64,000 nt of DNA from Bicyclus anynana (Eukaryota; Arthropoda; Insecta; Lepidoptera; Nymphalidae): positions 6,147,163 through 6,211,162 of the forward strand of contig NC_069109.1 in assembly GCF_947172395.1 (NCBI RefSeq), written 5' to 3'. This document shows positions 22,700-35,500 of this stretch, piece after piece. The notes under the pieces were generated by a model that made no database searches, was not told the origin of the DNA, and worked only from the letters and a program-made list of their open reading frames with translations. How positions within the stretch are numbered: position 1 is the stretch's first letter; every line of letters begins with the position of its first letter. A program made the position numbers and the translations under genes.

Positions 22700-22980
22700 T
22701 TCTACAAGTTAGCCCTTGACTACAATCTTACCTGATGGTAAGTGATGATGCAGTCTAAGATGGAAGCGAGCTAACTTGTTAGGAGGAGGATGAAATCCAC
22801 ACCCCATTCGGTTTCTACACGACATCATACCCGAACGCTAAATCGCGTGGCGGTTCGTCTTTGCCGGTAGGGTGGTAACTAGCCAGACCTGGACCAATTA
22901 GGAAAACCTCATGCCGCCCAGCCGGGGATCGAACCCAGGACCTCCGTCAAGTAAATCCACCGCACCATTTCACCGCGTTA
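22700..22980 (-). mobile_element. tRNA-derived SINE, family B (minus)
   Basis: In reverse: head with GGTTCGATCCCCGGCTGGGC, body GGTCCAGGTCTGGCTAG, tail with CATCACTTACCATCAGG and a T-rich 5' flank that is the A tail. Nearly full length. Confidence 0.85.
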
Positions 22981-23361
22981 AAATAAATGTAATAAATCTG
23001 CTTAAGTAATATATAAACATATATTTTAAAACTTTATAAACACACCTGCCAATGATGCCTTGGTGTGATGGGTCAAAGCTACATAACTCCACTCTTATAA
23101 GAAGGAAGTATGAAGAATGTATTAAACTAGTAAAGTAGGTGGAATAAATAAAACAACAAAAGTATAGGAAACAATTTACTTCAAAACACTAATTAAAAGT
23201 AAAATGTATCACAAAGTTCGAGATATGTTCATATATCGGACCGAGGAAATAAAAACATCGTCCCGCATTTTTAGCGTGGTGGGTTCGAGCTCTAGGTATA
23301 TGCGCTTCCCATATGTCGAGAAAATATCATAGTGGTATCTATAAACTAAGCTTTCGTCGAT

Positions 23362-23668
23362 CAGCCGTGATAGCCCAGTGGATATGACCTCTGCCTCCGA
23401 TTCCGGAGGGTGTGGGTTCGAATCCGGTCCGGGGCATGCACCTCCAACTTTTCAGTTGTGTGCATTTTAAGAAATTAAATATCACGTGTCTCAAACGGTG
23501 AAGGAAAACATCGTGAGGAAATCTGCATACCAGAGAATTTCTTAATTCTCTGCGTGTGTGAAGTCTGCCAATCCGCATTGGGCCAGCGTGGTGGACTATT
23601 GGCCTAACCCCTCTCATTCTGAGAGGAGACTCGAGCTCAGCAGTGAGCCGAATATGGTTTGATGACGA
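23362..23668 (+). mobile_element. tRNA-derived SINE, family A
   Basis: GCCGTGATAGCCCAGTGGAT head, GGTTCGAATCCGGTCCGGGG B box, and the AGCAGTGAGCCGAATATGG tail. Full length. Confidence 0.88.
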
Positions 23669-24335
23669 CGAAGCTTTCGTCTCCGATCTCATGAAATTCT
23701 GATTTTACAAATCCCACGGGAAATATGTTTTTTTCTGGAATAAAAAATAAGCCATAGACTCATTCTGATCCAATGCTGGTCAAAAGTCCAATTTATCTTT
23801 ATACTAATCATCACTGTTTATGACAATTCGGAATATCGATCAAGCAAGATTTTTGGTATCACCGGTGACGTAGTGGCGCGGCGGCGATGCACTACCGCGT
23901 GTACGAAACCCATAAATATATCATCCAACTATAACAGACCGACATACAGACTTACTTTTGCATTTATATCATTATGATTTTTTTCGAAAACTGACAAGCA
24001 ACCTATTTCTATTACCTTGTTGATAAAGTTTCTTCTATAATTGAGAATAATGTATACCCAGTATGTTTATTTCCTTAGTCCAAAGTTCATATTATTATTA
24101 TATCGAAATTATTTTTCAACCTCAACACACATTCACAGACACCTCTAAGTAGCGTCTATAAAGTGACGTCACAATATAAAGTCACTAAGTCAAACTTTCT
24201 TTATTAATTTAGAACCTTTATTCACTTTGAATCGTCATTAGACATTTGTTGTTATTTTTCTATAATTATTATGAAAAAGTTATGATAATACTTTAAGTAA
24301 CAAACTTGAAATTAAAGTTATGAACTTAAAAAAAA
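23669..24335. other. Intergenic DNA, no gene seen
   Basis: No coding potential recognised. The segment at about 23700-23960 has retrotransposon-tail phrases (AAATCCCACGGGAAATATG) but no clear boundary. Confidence 0.45.
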
Positions 24336-24605
24336 AAATGAAAAATCACGAGTAGACAATAAAGCATAAAGATTGAAGATAACGAATAAATATTAAAATT
24401 AAAAATAAAGAATAAGATAAAAACAACGAATGAAGGTTGAAAAAAACGAATGAAGATTTAAAATAATGAATGAAGATTGACAATAACGAATAAAGTTTAA
24501 AAAAACGAATGAAGAAAAACAATGAATTTTAGCCTAAAAAACGAATGAAGATGAAAATAACAAATAAAATTTGACAATAACGAATAAAGACTTAAAATTA
24601 CATCT
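24336..24605 (+). repeat. Degenerate AACGAATGAAGATT tandem tract
   Basis: About a dozen irregular units of AACGAATGAAGATTGAAAAT, roughly 20 bases each. Purine-rich on the plus strand. No coding sense. Confidence 0.8.
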
Positions 24606-25735
24606 TGTGTTCATTCATAGACAAGCATTGTGAATGTGCGGTAAAATAATTTGGATATAAATAATAATAATAATCAGTATTCTAGTGTTATAATAATAAT
24701 GATAAGTGAGTGTATATAATAATATTAATTAGTGTAAAAATAATCACAATACTTACAGCTAATTTATGTAAAAGGTAAATATTCACTTTTCTCTTATTAT
24801 ATTTAAAATAGCTAATATTCTTGTGCGCCACTGGAGAAGCGATGCTATGCAATGCTTTAAAATTATAATTTTTTATACTTTATATGGAAAAAATAATAAT
24901 AATATGGATGGATTTTATTGATAAGGATGGGTTTTTATATGCAAAAGACGGTTTCATGCAATGCATGCGAAGATAACTCTAAGGACTCTAGCGCACTTGT
25001 ATATTATACAGGGTGTAAATTACCACTTCTTATAACTGTAGGCACAGATTAATCAATAATATACAGATGGAGCGCACGGAACACGATGTTGTCGTAGCCG
25101 CTCCAAATATGACATTCAGAAAATAATACATCTCGAGTCAGACACGAAGCGTCGCATCAGTAATTTTCAGTATTATTCAAGAAAAATGTTTTCAAATATT
25201 TTAAACTATTCACAAAAACTAAAGAAATGAGATGGATTATTTTTGTATTGGTAATTATTGATTATTATATTAATTTGCGTAATTGTTGTTAAGTGTTAAA
25301 TTTTGAAATAAAAATTATGCAAAAAAAAGTTTGTATATGCGGATGTCAAGGATATCATGTCGTTTGGTTTTTACGGGTTTCACTGGCTTCACCACGCTGC
25401 TTGTAGACTCATTATGTATCATTCTTTATCTGTGTTATATTTAAACGATCCTCGCATTCTACGTAAGTAGCATCATATTTCAATACAAACAACTACACAA
25501 TATTTTATCGCTTCGCTTCTCCACACGACGCCCAGCCTTATAAGAGATCTTTTTTTTTTATTTTTTTTTACAAATAACGGAATGAAGTCCCTCCAATTTG
25601 GCCGATATGTTAAGGATTGCGTATAAAACAACATTTACAAAATATTAATAAAATTAAAAATCCCGGATTGTTAGCTGCCTTCATTAAAAAAAACTATAGG
25701 AAATATGCATAGCATTTATCTTTGTTTTCTTTTTA
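24606..25735. other. Intergenic AT-rich DNA, no gene seen
   Basis: No open frames of note and no clear repeat boundary recognised. Confidence 0.5.
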
Positions 25736-25737
25736 AT

Positions 25738-25815
25738 TATTTACAAGTTTGTCTGCAGTCTCACTTAATGGTAAGTGATGATGCAATCTAAGATGGAAAT
25801 GGGCTAACTTTTTGT
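25738..25815 (-). mobile_element. SINE family B fragment (minus)
   Basis: Only the tail region remains: CACTTAATGGTAAGTGATGA followed by TGCAATCTAAGATGGAAATG. Confidence 0.65.
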
Positions 25816-25999
25816 AACCGATGCTGCTACCAGACAAAATTACTTTTATCGTAGTTTTGTTATGCCAAAAATCGATTTAAAAATATCTTAATATTGATAT
25901 TATCACTGTAAGATGTTGTTAGGTTAGCTAATTATGTAATAACTTAAGACAGTAGGTCCTGTTAGTATGGACTGAATAAAGTAACCCAATTGGTATTTC

Positions 26000-26465
26000 A
26001 TGGATCTCACAACTTTTTACGGTAGAACAACTGACTTGCGAGAATTGGTATATGTTTAAAAGTTTTGTTTATGATGGTTAAAAAAATACATGCATTTTCC
26101 CTATTAGGTACTCAAAGATTGCCATTAAATTCTGAACTCAATCTGATAGCCAATAAGGGCTTATTTCCTTGGATCTCACAACTTTTTTCGGTAGACCTGA
26201 GAATTGGTAAAAATTTGACATGTTTTGTTTCTGATGACAAAAATACATGCATATCCCCTATTGATTACACAAAGTCATTGAATAATGAACTCTATCTCAC
26301 AGCCAACAAGGGCTTGTTTCCTTGGATCTCACAACTTTTTTCGGTAGAACTGAGAATTGGTAAAAATTTCACATGTTTTGTTTCTGATGATAGAAATAGA
26401 AGCATATTTCCTATTGGTCACACAAAGTCATTCAATAATGAACTCTATCGGATAGCCAACAAGGG
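26000..26465 (-). repeat. Tandem repeat that includes the stop-codon end of the last PH/PDZ exon
   Basis: Three units share GGATCTCACAACTTTTT (26002, 26171, 26323; spacings 169 and 152) and AACAAGGGCTTGTTTCC-like ends. On the minus strand those ends encode GNKPLLAIR or GNKPLLAVR followed by a stop. So the terminal codons of the exon 26445-26576 are copied at least twice downstream of the gene. A plus-strand open frame across the array is incidental. Confidence 0.8.
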
Positions 26466-26576
26466 CTTGTTTCCTTTGACAGCGGAGCGTATCTTCTTCA
26501 CCAGCGCCGCTGGCTGGATGAGCACGGACACCTCGGAGCCGTGCATCGCCATCCTGTTCATCTCCTCCTCACCACC
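26445..26576 (-). CDS. PH/PDZ gene last exon (end of PDZ 2)
   Basis: Acceptor CAG read on the minus strand at 26579-26577. Encodes 43 residues starting GGEEEMNRMAMHGSEVSVLI, the last helix and strand of a PDZ fold, then VKKIRSAVKGNKPLLAIR and stop TAG at 26447-26445. Starts on a codon boundary that follows the exon ending at 27150. The stop region is tandemly duplicated downstream (26000-26465). Confidence 0.78.
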   Translation of the reverse strand, partial: GGEEEMNRMAMHGSEVSVLIQPAALVKKIRSAVKGNKPLLAIR

Positions 26577-29500
26577 CTGGAAATAATCATCACTCGTCTC
26601 AATTTCTAACAGAGTCATAGCTGCAGACAGAATTCCACCATACAGGCCACATCTGTCGCCGCAGATTCCGTCACACAGCTACCTGAACACACTCCACCAC
26701 ACAGCTGTCGACGCAGACTCCGCCACACAGCTACAGGCCATGCATACATACCAGCCCATCACACACTCCACCACACAACTGGCGGTGCAGACTACACCAC
26801 ACAACTGTCGGTGCAGACTCCACACAGCTATCGACACAAGATTCCACCACACATATATCAGCACACACTCCGCCACACAGCTGCTGTCACAGACTACACC
26901 ACACTATGTGAGGGTGTGTAAATTACACCACACAGCTACTGACACAGATTCCACCACACAACTGTCGGTGAAGACTACGCCACACTCATCTTAATGAGCA
27001 TGACGGTTCTATTATTGATGTGTGCGTAGACACAGCTGTAGACACTCTACCACGCAGCTACTGGTACAGACTCCACCACACAGCTGACGACACAGACTCC
27101 ACCACACAGGTAGCTGCACAGCTATGGACGCAGAGTCCGCCACACTCACCTTGACAAGGTTGATGGGTCGGTTGTTGACCTCGGTGACGGCCCAGCGGCC
27201 GGGCGGGGGCAGACCTGCTTTACCCGCCGGCGAGTCGCCCGCCACGGAGACTATTGTGCACTCGCTGTCTAACTTTATACCTACAAAATATATATTTTAG
27301 GAGTTTACTCTTTATGAATCGACGAGCAGACGCCGCGCGGTTTCACCCGCGTGGTTCCCGTTCCCGTAGGAATACGGAGATAATTTATAGCCTATAGCCT
27401 TCCTCGATAAATGGACTATCTAACACTGAAAGAATTTTTCAAATCGAACCAGTAGTTCCTGAGATTAGCGCGTTCAAACAAACAAACTCTTCAGCTTTAT
27501 AATATTAGTTATAGATATATAGCCCCTGGTATGAAAAAAATATGGGCAGCAAAATACGATGAACGAATGACAGCGTTACGTTTTTTGTGCGCAACCTATT
27601 CTGCGCACCTTTCACCGTACGTTAGAGCATGCCCGCACGCATGAGCACGCTGTTGGCGGGCGCGCACACCGCGACCTGCTGCTCCTCGATTGAGCACCTT
27701 TCACTTTTCAGGCGTATGTCTGGCAGCGTCGTAATTAATTTATTTTTGTCTACACATCGCCATACCCGACCTGAGCTATTCAGAAAATATATAAAATCCG
27801 AAACACTCCTAAGCAATATAAAATCCTACAGTAATTCGACCAATAGCGGCGGAATAGAAATTGCTGTCTGTATTCATTTTATTAAAATATTTTCTAATAA
27901 TATCCAAAAAGACCAAATAAAATGCATTACGTAAAGTATTCATCTGCGCAATTTAACAAAAGTATTTTGCATTCAGCACCAAAAATCTATGGCAACTTGC
28001 CACAAACCTTGGCAAACAGAAGCATCAACAAATTTACAATTAAAGAAAATCTTGAAAAGTTTCTAATACCAAAATGTTACTACACCATAAAAGAGTACAT
28101 TGCTGATGCTTCAAAAACAATAGTTGTAATTATATTTATTTTAAACTTAACGTCATTTCATTTTAATTTTATTAATTAAACATTTGTATACCTATTAATG
28201 GTGAAACATTGTTACCTAATACATAACAACATCTTTGTATAACTAAATTTAATGTTTCTAATTCTCTTTTATTCCATTGTAAAGAAAGAGAGAGCAATAT
28301 GTTCTATCCGCCGCTATTGGTCGAAATACTGGAATCCATTGATTGTGGAGTAAAGTACAAAAAGTGAATTACCTAAAGTCTCTTGGTCGGTTTTGTTTAT
28401 CACATAGATTTTGCCGAGCGGCACCCGGTGAAATAATATATCTACCTGAAACAGAATCAATTATTACTTTGTGACTAATTATATATATCTCGTGCCTCGG
28501 AGAGCTCAGATTGCTTACCCTCAGTTAATACCCTGTGCACGCCTCTGAGTAATAGGGCAGTTGATTCACATCAAATTTAACATAAACAATATTAATTTCT
28601 TAGAGTACATGGGATAAGGGCCTGAACTAAGAAGATACTTAAATGAATTAATATAAGTTAAGGATTCCTAAAAAATTCAATTTATAAAGTATGTATTTTT
28701 TAAATTTTTCCAAGCGTCAAACACGCTATAGTCCATTTTGTGACGTCACAATGGTTGATGAAATGATGTCACTAAAGGAATAAACGTCAAATTCAGGCAT
28801 GTCCAATTGTTTGCTTCTTTGTTTCGTTTGAGTTTACGTGACGTCATAACATGGAAATATTTAAAAAAGGAGATGGTCCAATATTGTATGGATCCCAGGA
28901 TCAGTCATTGTACCCTGGCTGAAATAAAATAAAATATTTTTTTAACTATTTTTGATTATACAAATCTACGAATTTACTTTGCTTCTTTCGAAATAATGTT
29001 CATTCTCTTCCAGGAAATACAACACTAACACTAAGTTCCTTATTGTATTCTTTCTCAATAATAAAAAAAAAACTCTAATATGGGTAATTATGGCGGTTTT
29101 CAATGCAGTAGTCGATTTGACGTTTGCTGTCAATTGTCATGTCATAGTTGCTCTATGGGCGCCATCTTGGTATAACTCAAAAACTTGGGTTTTAATTTTA
29201 TTTATTTCTTTTTATTTAGTTACATTTATTCAATTTAATAAAATCCTTGTATTTTTTAATTTTTAATGATACGGTGTACAAGAAATGGACCATCTCCTTT
29301 TCATGTATCAATGTCCCAAAAAAAATATTTTTTATCAATTGAACAATTTAAGACCTTTAAAAAGTGTCAACTAGCCTATTATTGACTTGGCTAAAATTAT
29401 TTCATTTTATGTCTGTAAATACTTACAATAGGAGAGTGTGCCGTCTTGAGCAAGTGACGAGCGTGCGTCGCAGAGCACGGCTGCGTGCCCGCCAGCCCAG

Positions 29501-32500
29501 ACACGCGGTCCCCCGCGCGCCCACCACCCCGCGAGCCGCCCATGCCCCATCGCGCCACCCTGCACGCCAATAATGTGAAATTATATAAAAAAAATATTGT
29601 TAACCATATTAATAGCTGCATATCGGTGTTAAACAATTAAGAATCCTTTGCTTCTGAATAGAAGAATTCTTATTGTAGCAAGGGATTCAAGGGGATTCAT
29701 AAAACTTTTCGATTCACACAGTGACTATATGCAAAAATCTTAGACTAGTTACACAAGGACCTGCCTCGCTAGACGTTACTTTTCTGTCACAGTATATTTT
29801 CAACACTATTAGTCTAAGGTCCCTATCAGAATCTCATACCTGTTTAACACGTTCGCTGCGGCACTGATTTTTTTGTACATTCCCCTAGTGCGTAACGAGG
29901 TTTATTGACCTCGTGCTAAAACTATCTGTGATGCAGAACGAGGTCAATCGACCTCGTAACTCTTGAAGACACTAAAAATCCTTTTTTTAGCTTAATATAG
30001 TCAAAGGAATGGTATGACAGTGTGCGAAGAGATCCAATAAGTACTAGAATCCCAAGCGCAGCGAGGGATTCAACACATTTAAAGCCAATAAAGTGTTTTT
30101 CAGATAGCATGGGTACGGTAACAATCGCCTGTATGCAAAATTTCAACAGTGAAACAAACTGTCACCCGCACCATCCTTTTTTTATTTTTTTTTTATTTTA
30201 CAAGTTAGCCCTTGACTACAATCTCACCTGATGGTAAGTGATGATGCGGTCTAAGATGGAAGCGGGCTAACTTGTTAGGAGGAGGATGAAAATCCACACC
30301 CCTTTCGGTTTCTACACGGCATCGTACCGGAACGCTAAATCGCTTGGCGGTACGTCTTTGCCGGTAGGGTGGTAGCCACGGCCGAAGCCTCCCACCAGCC
30401 GAATACATGAAACAAACTGTAGATGCAAATGTTAGCCCACCACACTTGTCGCTCGTAGTCGACCAATAGCGGCGGGTCTCTGACGGGGACGGTGGTCGCT
30501 ACGCACGCCCCCCGGCGCTGCTCGGCGCGCAGGGCCGCCGCCTGCCGCGCGCGCAGCGGTTGTAGCGACGGGTTCTGTGGTACTGATGGCGATTGACCTG
30601 CAAGTGGACCGTGATTATTTTATATACCAAATTTATTTTATATAATAACTAGCGGAGCTGGTCAAGCTTCGCTGTGACTTATGTGTACTTCTTTCTTATA
30701 CCTACCCTACCCAACCCCTTAGACGTTCCCGAGATTTGAACTTCATACATTAATTTTTTTATTATAGGGGGTGGACACACCTGATCACTTAGGGGTTTGA
30801 AAAATAGATAGAATAGAATATGCTTAAAAAAGAATAATGAGAATCGGTCAAGCCGTTTCGGAGGGGTATGGGAAAAACATTGTGATACGAGAATTTTATT
30901 AAGATAATAAAAATGAGGTATCTGTATAAAGTTGTGGTTGTGTTACAACAGTGATATAAATAAGGGGGTATTTGATGAGTGCAGTTGTTTGTTAGACAGC
31001 GTGAACACCGTCACGCTGCTAGTCGCGTTCGTGATTTTGTGCGATAATGTTTTGTGTTGTAATTATCACATCACACTAATATTATAAAGGCGAAAGTTTG
31101 TGTGCAAGTGTGAAAGTGTGTAAGTATGTTTGTTCCTCTTTTACGCTTTTCTGTAGTGATTTGGCTGAAATTTGGAATGGGAATACATTTTTTTCTGGAT
31201 TAACACATAGGCTACTTTTCATACCGGGAAAATGCATGGTTCCCGCGGGATTTGTGAAAAACTGAATTTCACGCGAAGTCGCGGGTGTCCTCTAGTTGAT
31301 CATAAATTGTTTAGTGGGCATGGAGAACATATCGGGCAGGGAAGGTGAGTGTCTACGCATTCTGAAAAGACCCTTTAAACCTACACCCAAGGTCACAAGT
31401 CCTGGGACCTGCTCGATGTGTTTCCTCTACCACAAAATGATGGTACAATCACTGTCGCTACCAGTCTCGTTATAACTATGCTTGATGATAGGTTGATGGA
31501 TGGTATTAATGTGTCTATTTACTTCTCTGTCTACGATTTTTGACGGCCTCCGTGGCGCGGTGGCGCAGACTCATAAGACGGAGGTCCTGGGTTCGATCCC
31601 CGGCTGGGCCGATTGAGGTTTTCTTAATTGGTCCAGGTCTGGCTGGTGGGAGGCTTCAACCGTGGCTAGTTACCATCCTACCTACAAAGACGTACCGCCA
31701 AGCGATTTAGCGTTCCGGTACGATGTCGTGTAGAAACCGAAAGGAGTGTGGATTTCATCCTCCTCCTAATAAGTTAGCCCGCTTCCATCTTAGACTGCAT
31801 CATCACTTACCATCAGGTGAGATTGTGGTCAAGGGCTAACTTGTAAAGAATAAAAAAAAATCAAGAGCTTTTTTTTATATTTTTGAAAGTTTATGTTTAC
31901 AAAAATCTGCTATATTATATAAAGAAAAATTATATCTTACTATTAGTGAGAGAATTGCTTCTTCTCCTCGTGCTGTCGACTCTGCCGGCGGGACGCGAGC
32001 GGTGGATCACTTTCACTGGTGACGTCACACCTCTGTAACAGAACACGTTGCATATCATCATCGTTAACACCCATATACGGCTCACTGTTGAGCACGAGTC
32101 TCCTCTTAGGATGAGAGGGGTTAGGCTTAATAGTCCACCACGCGGCAGACTTCACACACGCAGAGAATGAATAATTCTAACTATTTTTTAATGTTAGCTT
32201 TCTGTATTCTCCGTTGAAATCAAAAAATACTCGTGAAAGAATTATTTCGATACGTTAATTAATATAGGATCTAATAGGTTAATTAATATAGGAGAATAAA
32301 GATAGGATAATAATAGGATCTTAAAGTGAGCGCGCGGTGACCAGCTCGCGTTTAACGCAGTGACGTCATCATACAACATTTGCTCGCCCTTTATAGGCAA
32401 TTTCGTACTTCTACCTTACCTACTGACGAACTAATGGTTAGAATTTAAAAATTATTTTTGTGATGAAACGCACGTTTAACGAGGAAGGCTATAAGCTACA

Positions 32501-35500
32501 TAACATCACGCTACGACCAATAGGAGCAAAGCACCGATAGATACCTACTAACTATGGACTACCTCCCTGCCAAATCTTTGTAAGTCAAGCGGTTTTCGAA
32601 ATTTCGTGAGTATGACCATTATTTTCCCCGTTTTGGCCACATTTTTGATAGGTGCTTTGCTCCTATTCATAGTTTGATGTTATGTAGCTTAAAACCTTCC
32701 TCGATAATTTAATACAAAAAAAAAAAAAATCAATTCTAACCATTACTTCGTCAGTAGGTAAGGTAGAAGTACGAAATTGCCTATAACAGGTGAGCAAATG
32801 TTGTATGATGACGTCACGTACAATATCGCGACCGTTAGCCGGAGTCGATATTTATGCGAACTTTGAATGCATGTAAAATCATAAATTTTGCGTACTTAGT
32901 AACATTTTCCATTGTGCCAGTTTTGTAAACGAAAAAAAAAACAAAAAATGTTTACAATTTATTTATATTGATTGTTTCTTACCTGTCTTCATTTTCATGC
33001 CTGGTCGGGCTGTCTTGCCTTTTCGTCTGTCCTATACCACGCAACCTGCTCAGTAGGGACAACTCAGTTAGACCCCTCTTCCATATCGGTTTGGGGGTTG
33101 GGTCTGATTTTTCTAAAAAAAAAAAATTACAAATTCGTAAAAAAAAATTAAATAAATGTACTGTTATTTATAAATTTTACATTAAACAAACAGCAAGCAA
33201 TCTCTTACACAAGATTTGGATTTAAACCCACCATGTTGTTCCAATGCAGGTTGGTGGGATAATGCCTTAGGGTGATAATTATTCTTCTATAATAATTTTT
33301 CAGTAAAAATTCTCAACCAAGAGTTGGGACTTTGGTGGTTATACAGGGTGTGCCTCGGTGAGATGTTAAACCAATTGGTTTTATTAACTGACTAGTAGAC
33401 GCCGCGCGATTACACTCGCGTGGTTCCCGTTCCCGTAGGAATATGGAGATAATATATAGCCTATAGCCTTCCTCGATAAATGGGCTATCTAAAACTGAAA
33501 GAATTTTTCAAATCGGACCAGTAGTTCCTGAGATTAGGGCGTTCAAACAAACAAACGCATCAGCTTTATAATATTAATATAGATAGTTGGTAGTTTAACA
33601 TTATCCCAACAACCCACCAACCCTTATTGAAGCAGAGTGGTGGATCAAGGCCTGGCCCTTAAGTGACTTGTTACAATAGGCTCATTATGATTTTTGTTAT
33701 TTTTTTTTCTTTACAAATTAGCTATTGCCTACAATCTCACCTGATGGTAAGTGATGATATAATCTAAGATAGAAGCGGGCTAACTAATTAAACAAATGAA
33801 AATCCACACCCCTTTCGGTTTCTACAAGAATCAGTAGGTAACTAGCCACGGCCGAAGCCTCCCACCAGCCAGATCTGGTTCAATTAACGCGTTCGCTGCG
33901 GTGCGAGGTCAATTGACCTCGTATGTCTAGCGTGTTCAAGCGTTACGAGGTCAATGGACCTCGTAGTGCACTAGAGGAAAGTACAAAAAAATTAGTGCCG
34001 CAGCGAAAGTGCCAAGAAAAATTTAAACAGCCCAGCCGGGGATCGAACCCAGTCCGTCTTGTTAATCCACTAATGGAGACTGTCATAATGATTAAAAAAA
34101 ATATCTTACCAATTTTAGCTTCCCGTTTCGGACTATTATTTGGCACTCTTCTAACATCATTTTGTCTATGTCTAGGTCCTACGTCATAAGCATTTTGACT
34201 CTGTGACCTTTCGACGTTAGACCTTAAGGTCCTTAGAGATTCTATATTTAAATTAGTCCTAGGTACCTCGCTGTTGGTAGTATTTGTGTCATTCCTACCA
34301 TTTGGTAGATTTACTTGTGTGTTTCTACCATTTGGTAGAATTTCTCTACTGTTTGGTAGAATTGTTGGAGCGTTTCTTGCATTTAATACCACATCTCTGG
34401 TAACTGGTAGGTTCGTTTGAACGTTTCTACCATTTGGTAGGATTTCTCTACTGTTTGTCAAATTCGTTCTACTATTGTCACTGTTAGATATCACGTCTCT
34501 ACTGTTTGTTACTAACACTCTACCGTTTCTACCGTTTGGTAGAACTTCCTCAGAATTCCTACCAATGCTACCGTCGTTATTTATTAAATTCCGATTATTT
34601 TGACTAGAATTGGGGAACAGATATTCGTAGTCGGACTCGACTTCCAAATTAGGTAGAGAAGACTTCCTCATTTTCTCCATACACTTGACATTCCTCAACG
34701 GCAACGGCGAAGAGGTTTTATTGGAAGTCGACGCCATACACAATCGCTCGTAAACGTCATCCTTTTTGACGTCGCCTGTCAAACTGACAGTTGTTGTCAA
34801 ACTTATGTGTCCATAGTCGCCATCTAGCGGCGGTTTTTCGAAAACGGTTCCGTATCTGTTTTCTGTGTTGACTATGTTTACGAAGTCGGTTTTTTGTTCG
34901 GATTGTTTGAATTCGAAGTCGAACACGTCGGTTTCGGGGCCCAGTACCGGTATAGCAGTATGCGGGGGACCTTTATTGGATACTTGGATCACTGTTATGT
35001 TGGTTCTTTGGGGTGCACTGAAAAGAAAATTTATTGCACAGTTTAGACCTCTTTAATCCGGCCCTCTTACAAAAGGCCGTGATAGCCCAGTGAATATGAC
35101 CTCTGCCTCCGATTCCGGAGGGTGTGGGTTAGAATCCGATCCGGGGCATGCACCTCCAACTTTTCAGTTGTGTGCATTTTAAGAAAATAAATATCACGTG
35201 TCTCAAACGGTGAAGGAAAACATCGTGAGGAAACCTGCATACCAGAATTTTTTTTTAATTTTCTGTGTGTGTGAAGTCTGCCAATCCGCATTGGGCAGCG
35301 TGGTGGACTATTGGCCTAAGCCTTCTCATTCTGAGAGGAGACTCGAGATCAGCAGTGAGCCGAATATGGGTTGATAACTATTTCATACAAAATTAAGACA
35401 TGTCCTTTCAAACATCAAGTGATGAATGACCGATGTCGACAAAATGATCTTACGAAAAAACGGCCAAGTGCGAGTGATATATAAGAAATTGGAAAAGAAT

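Noticed and set aside
26065..26586. Plus-strand frame of 173 codons
   Set aside because: It arises from the 150-170 base tandem repeat and the antisense of the last PH/PDZ exon; no start context or domain.
27622..27934. Overlapping plus and minus frames as small host genes
   Set aside because: They fit decayed LINE coding sequence between inverted repeats and have no consistent frame.
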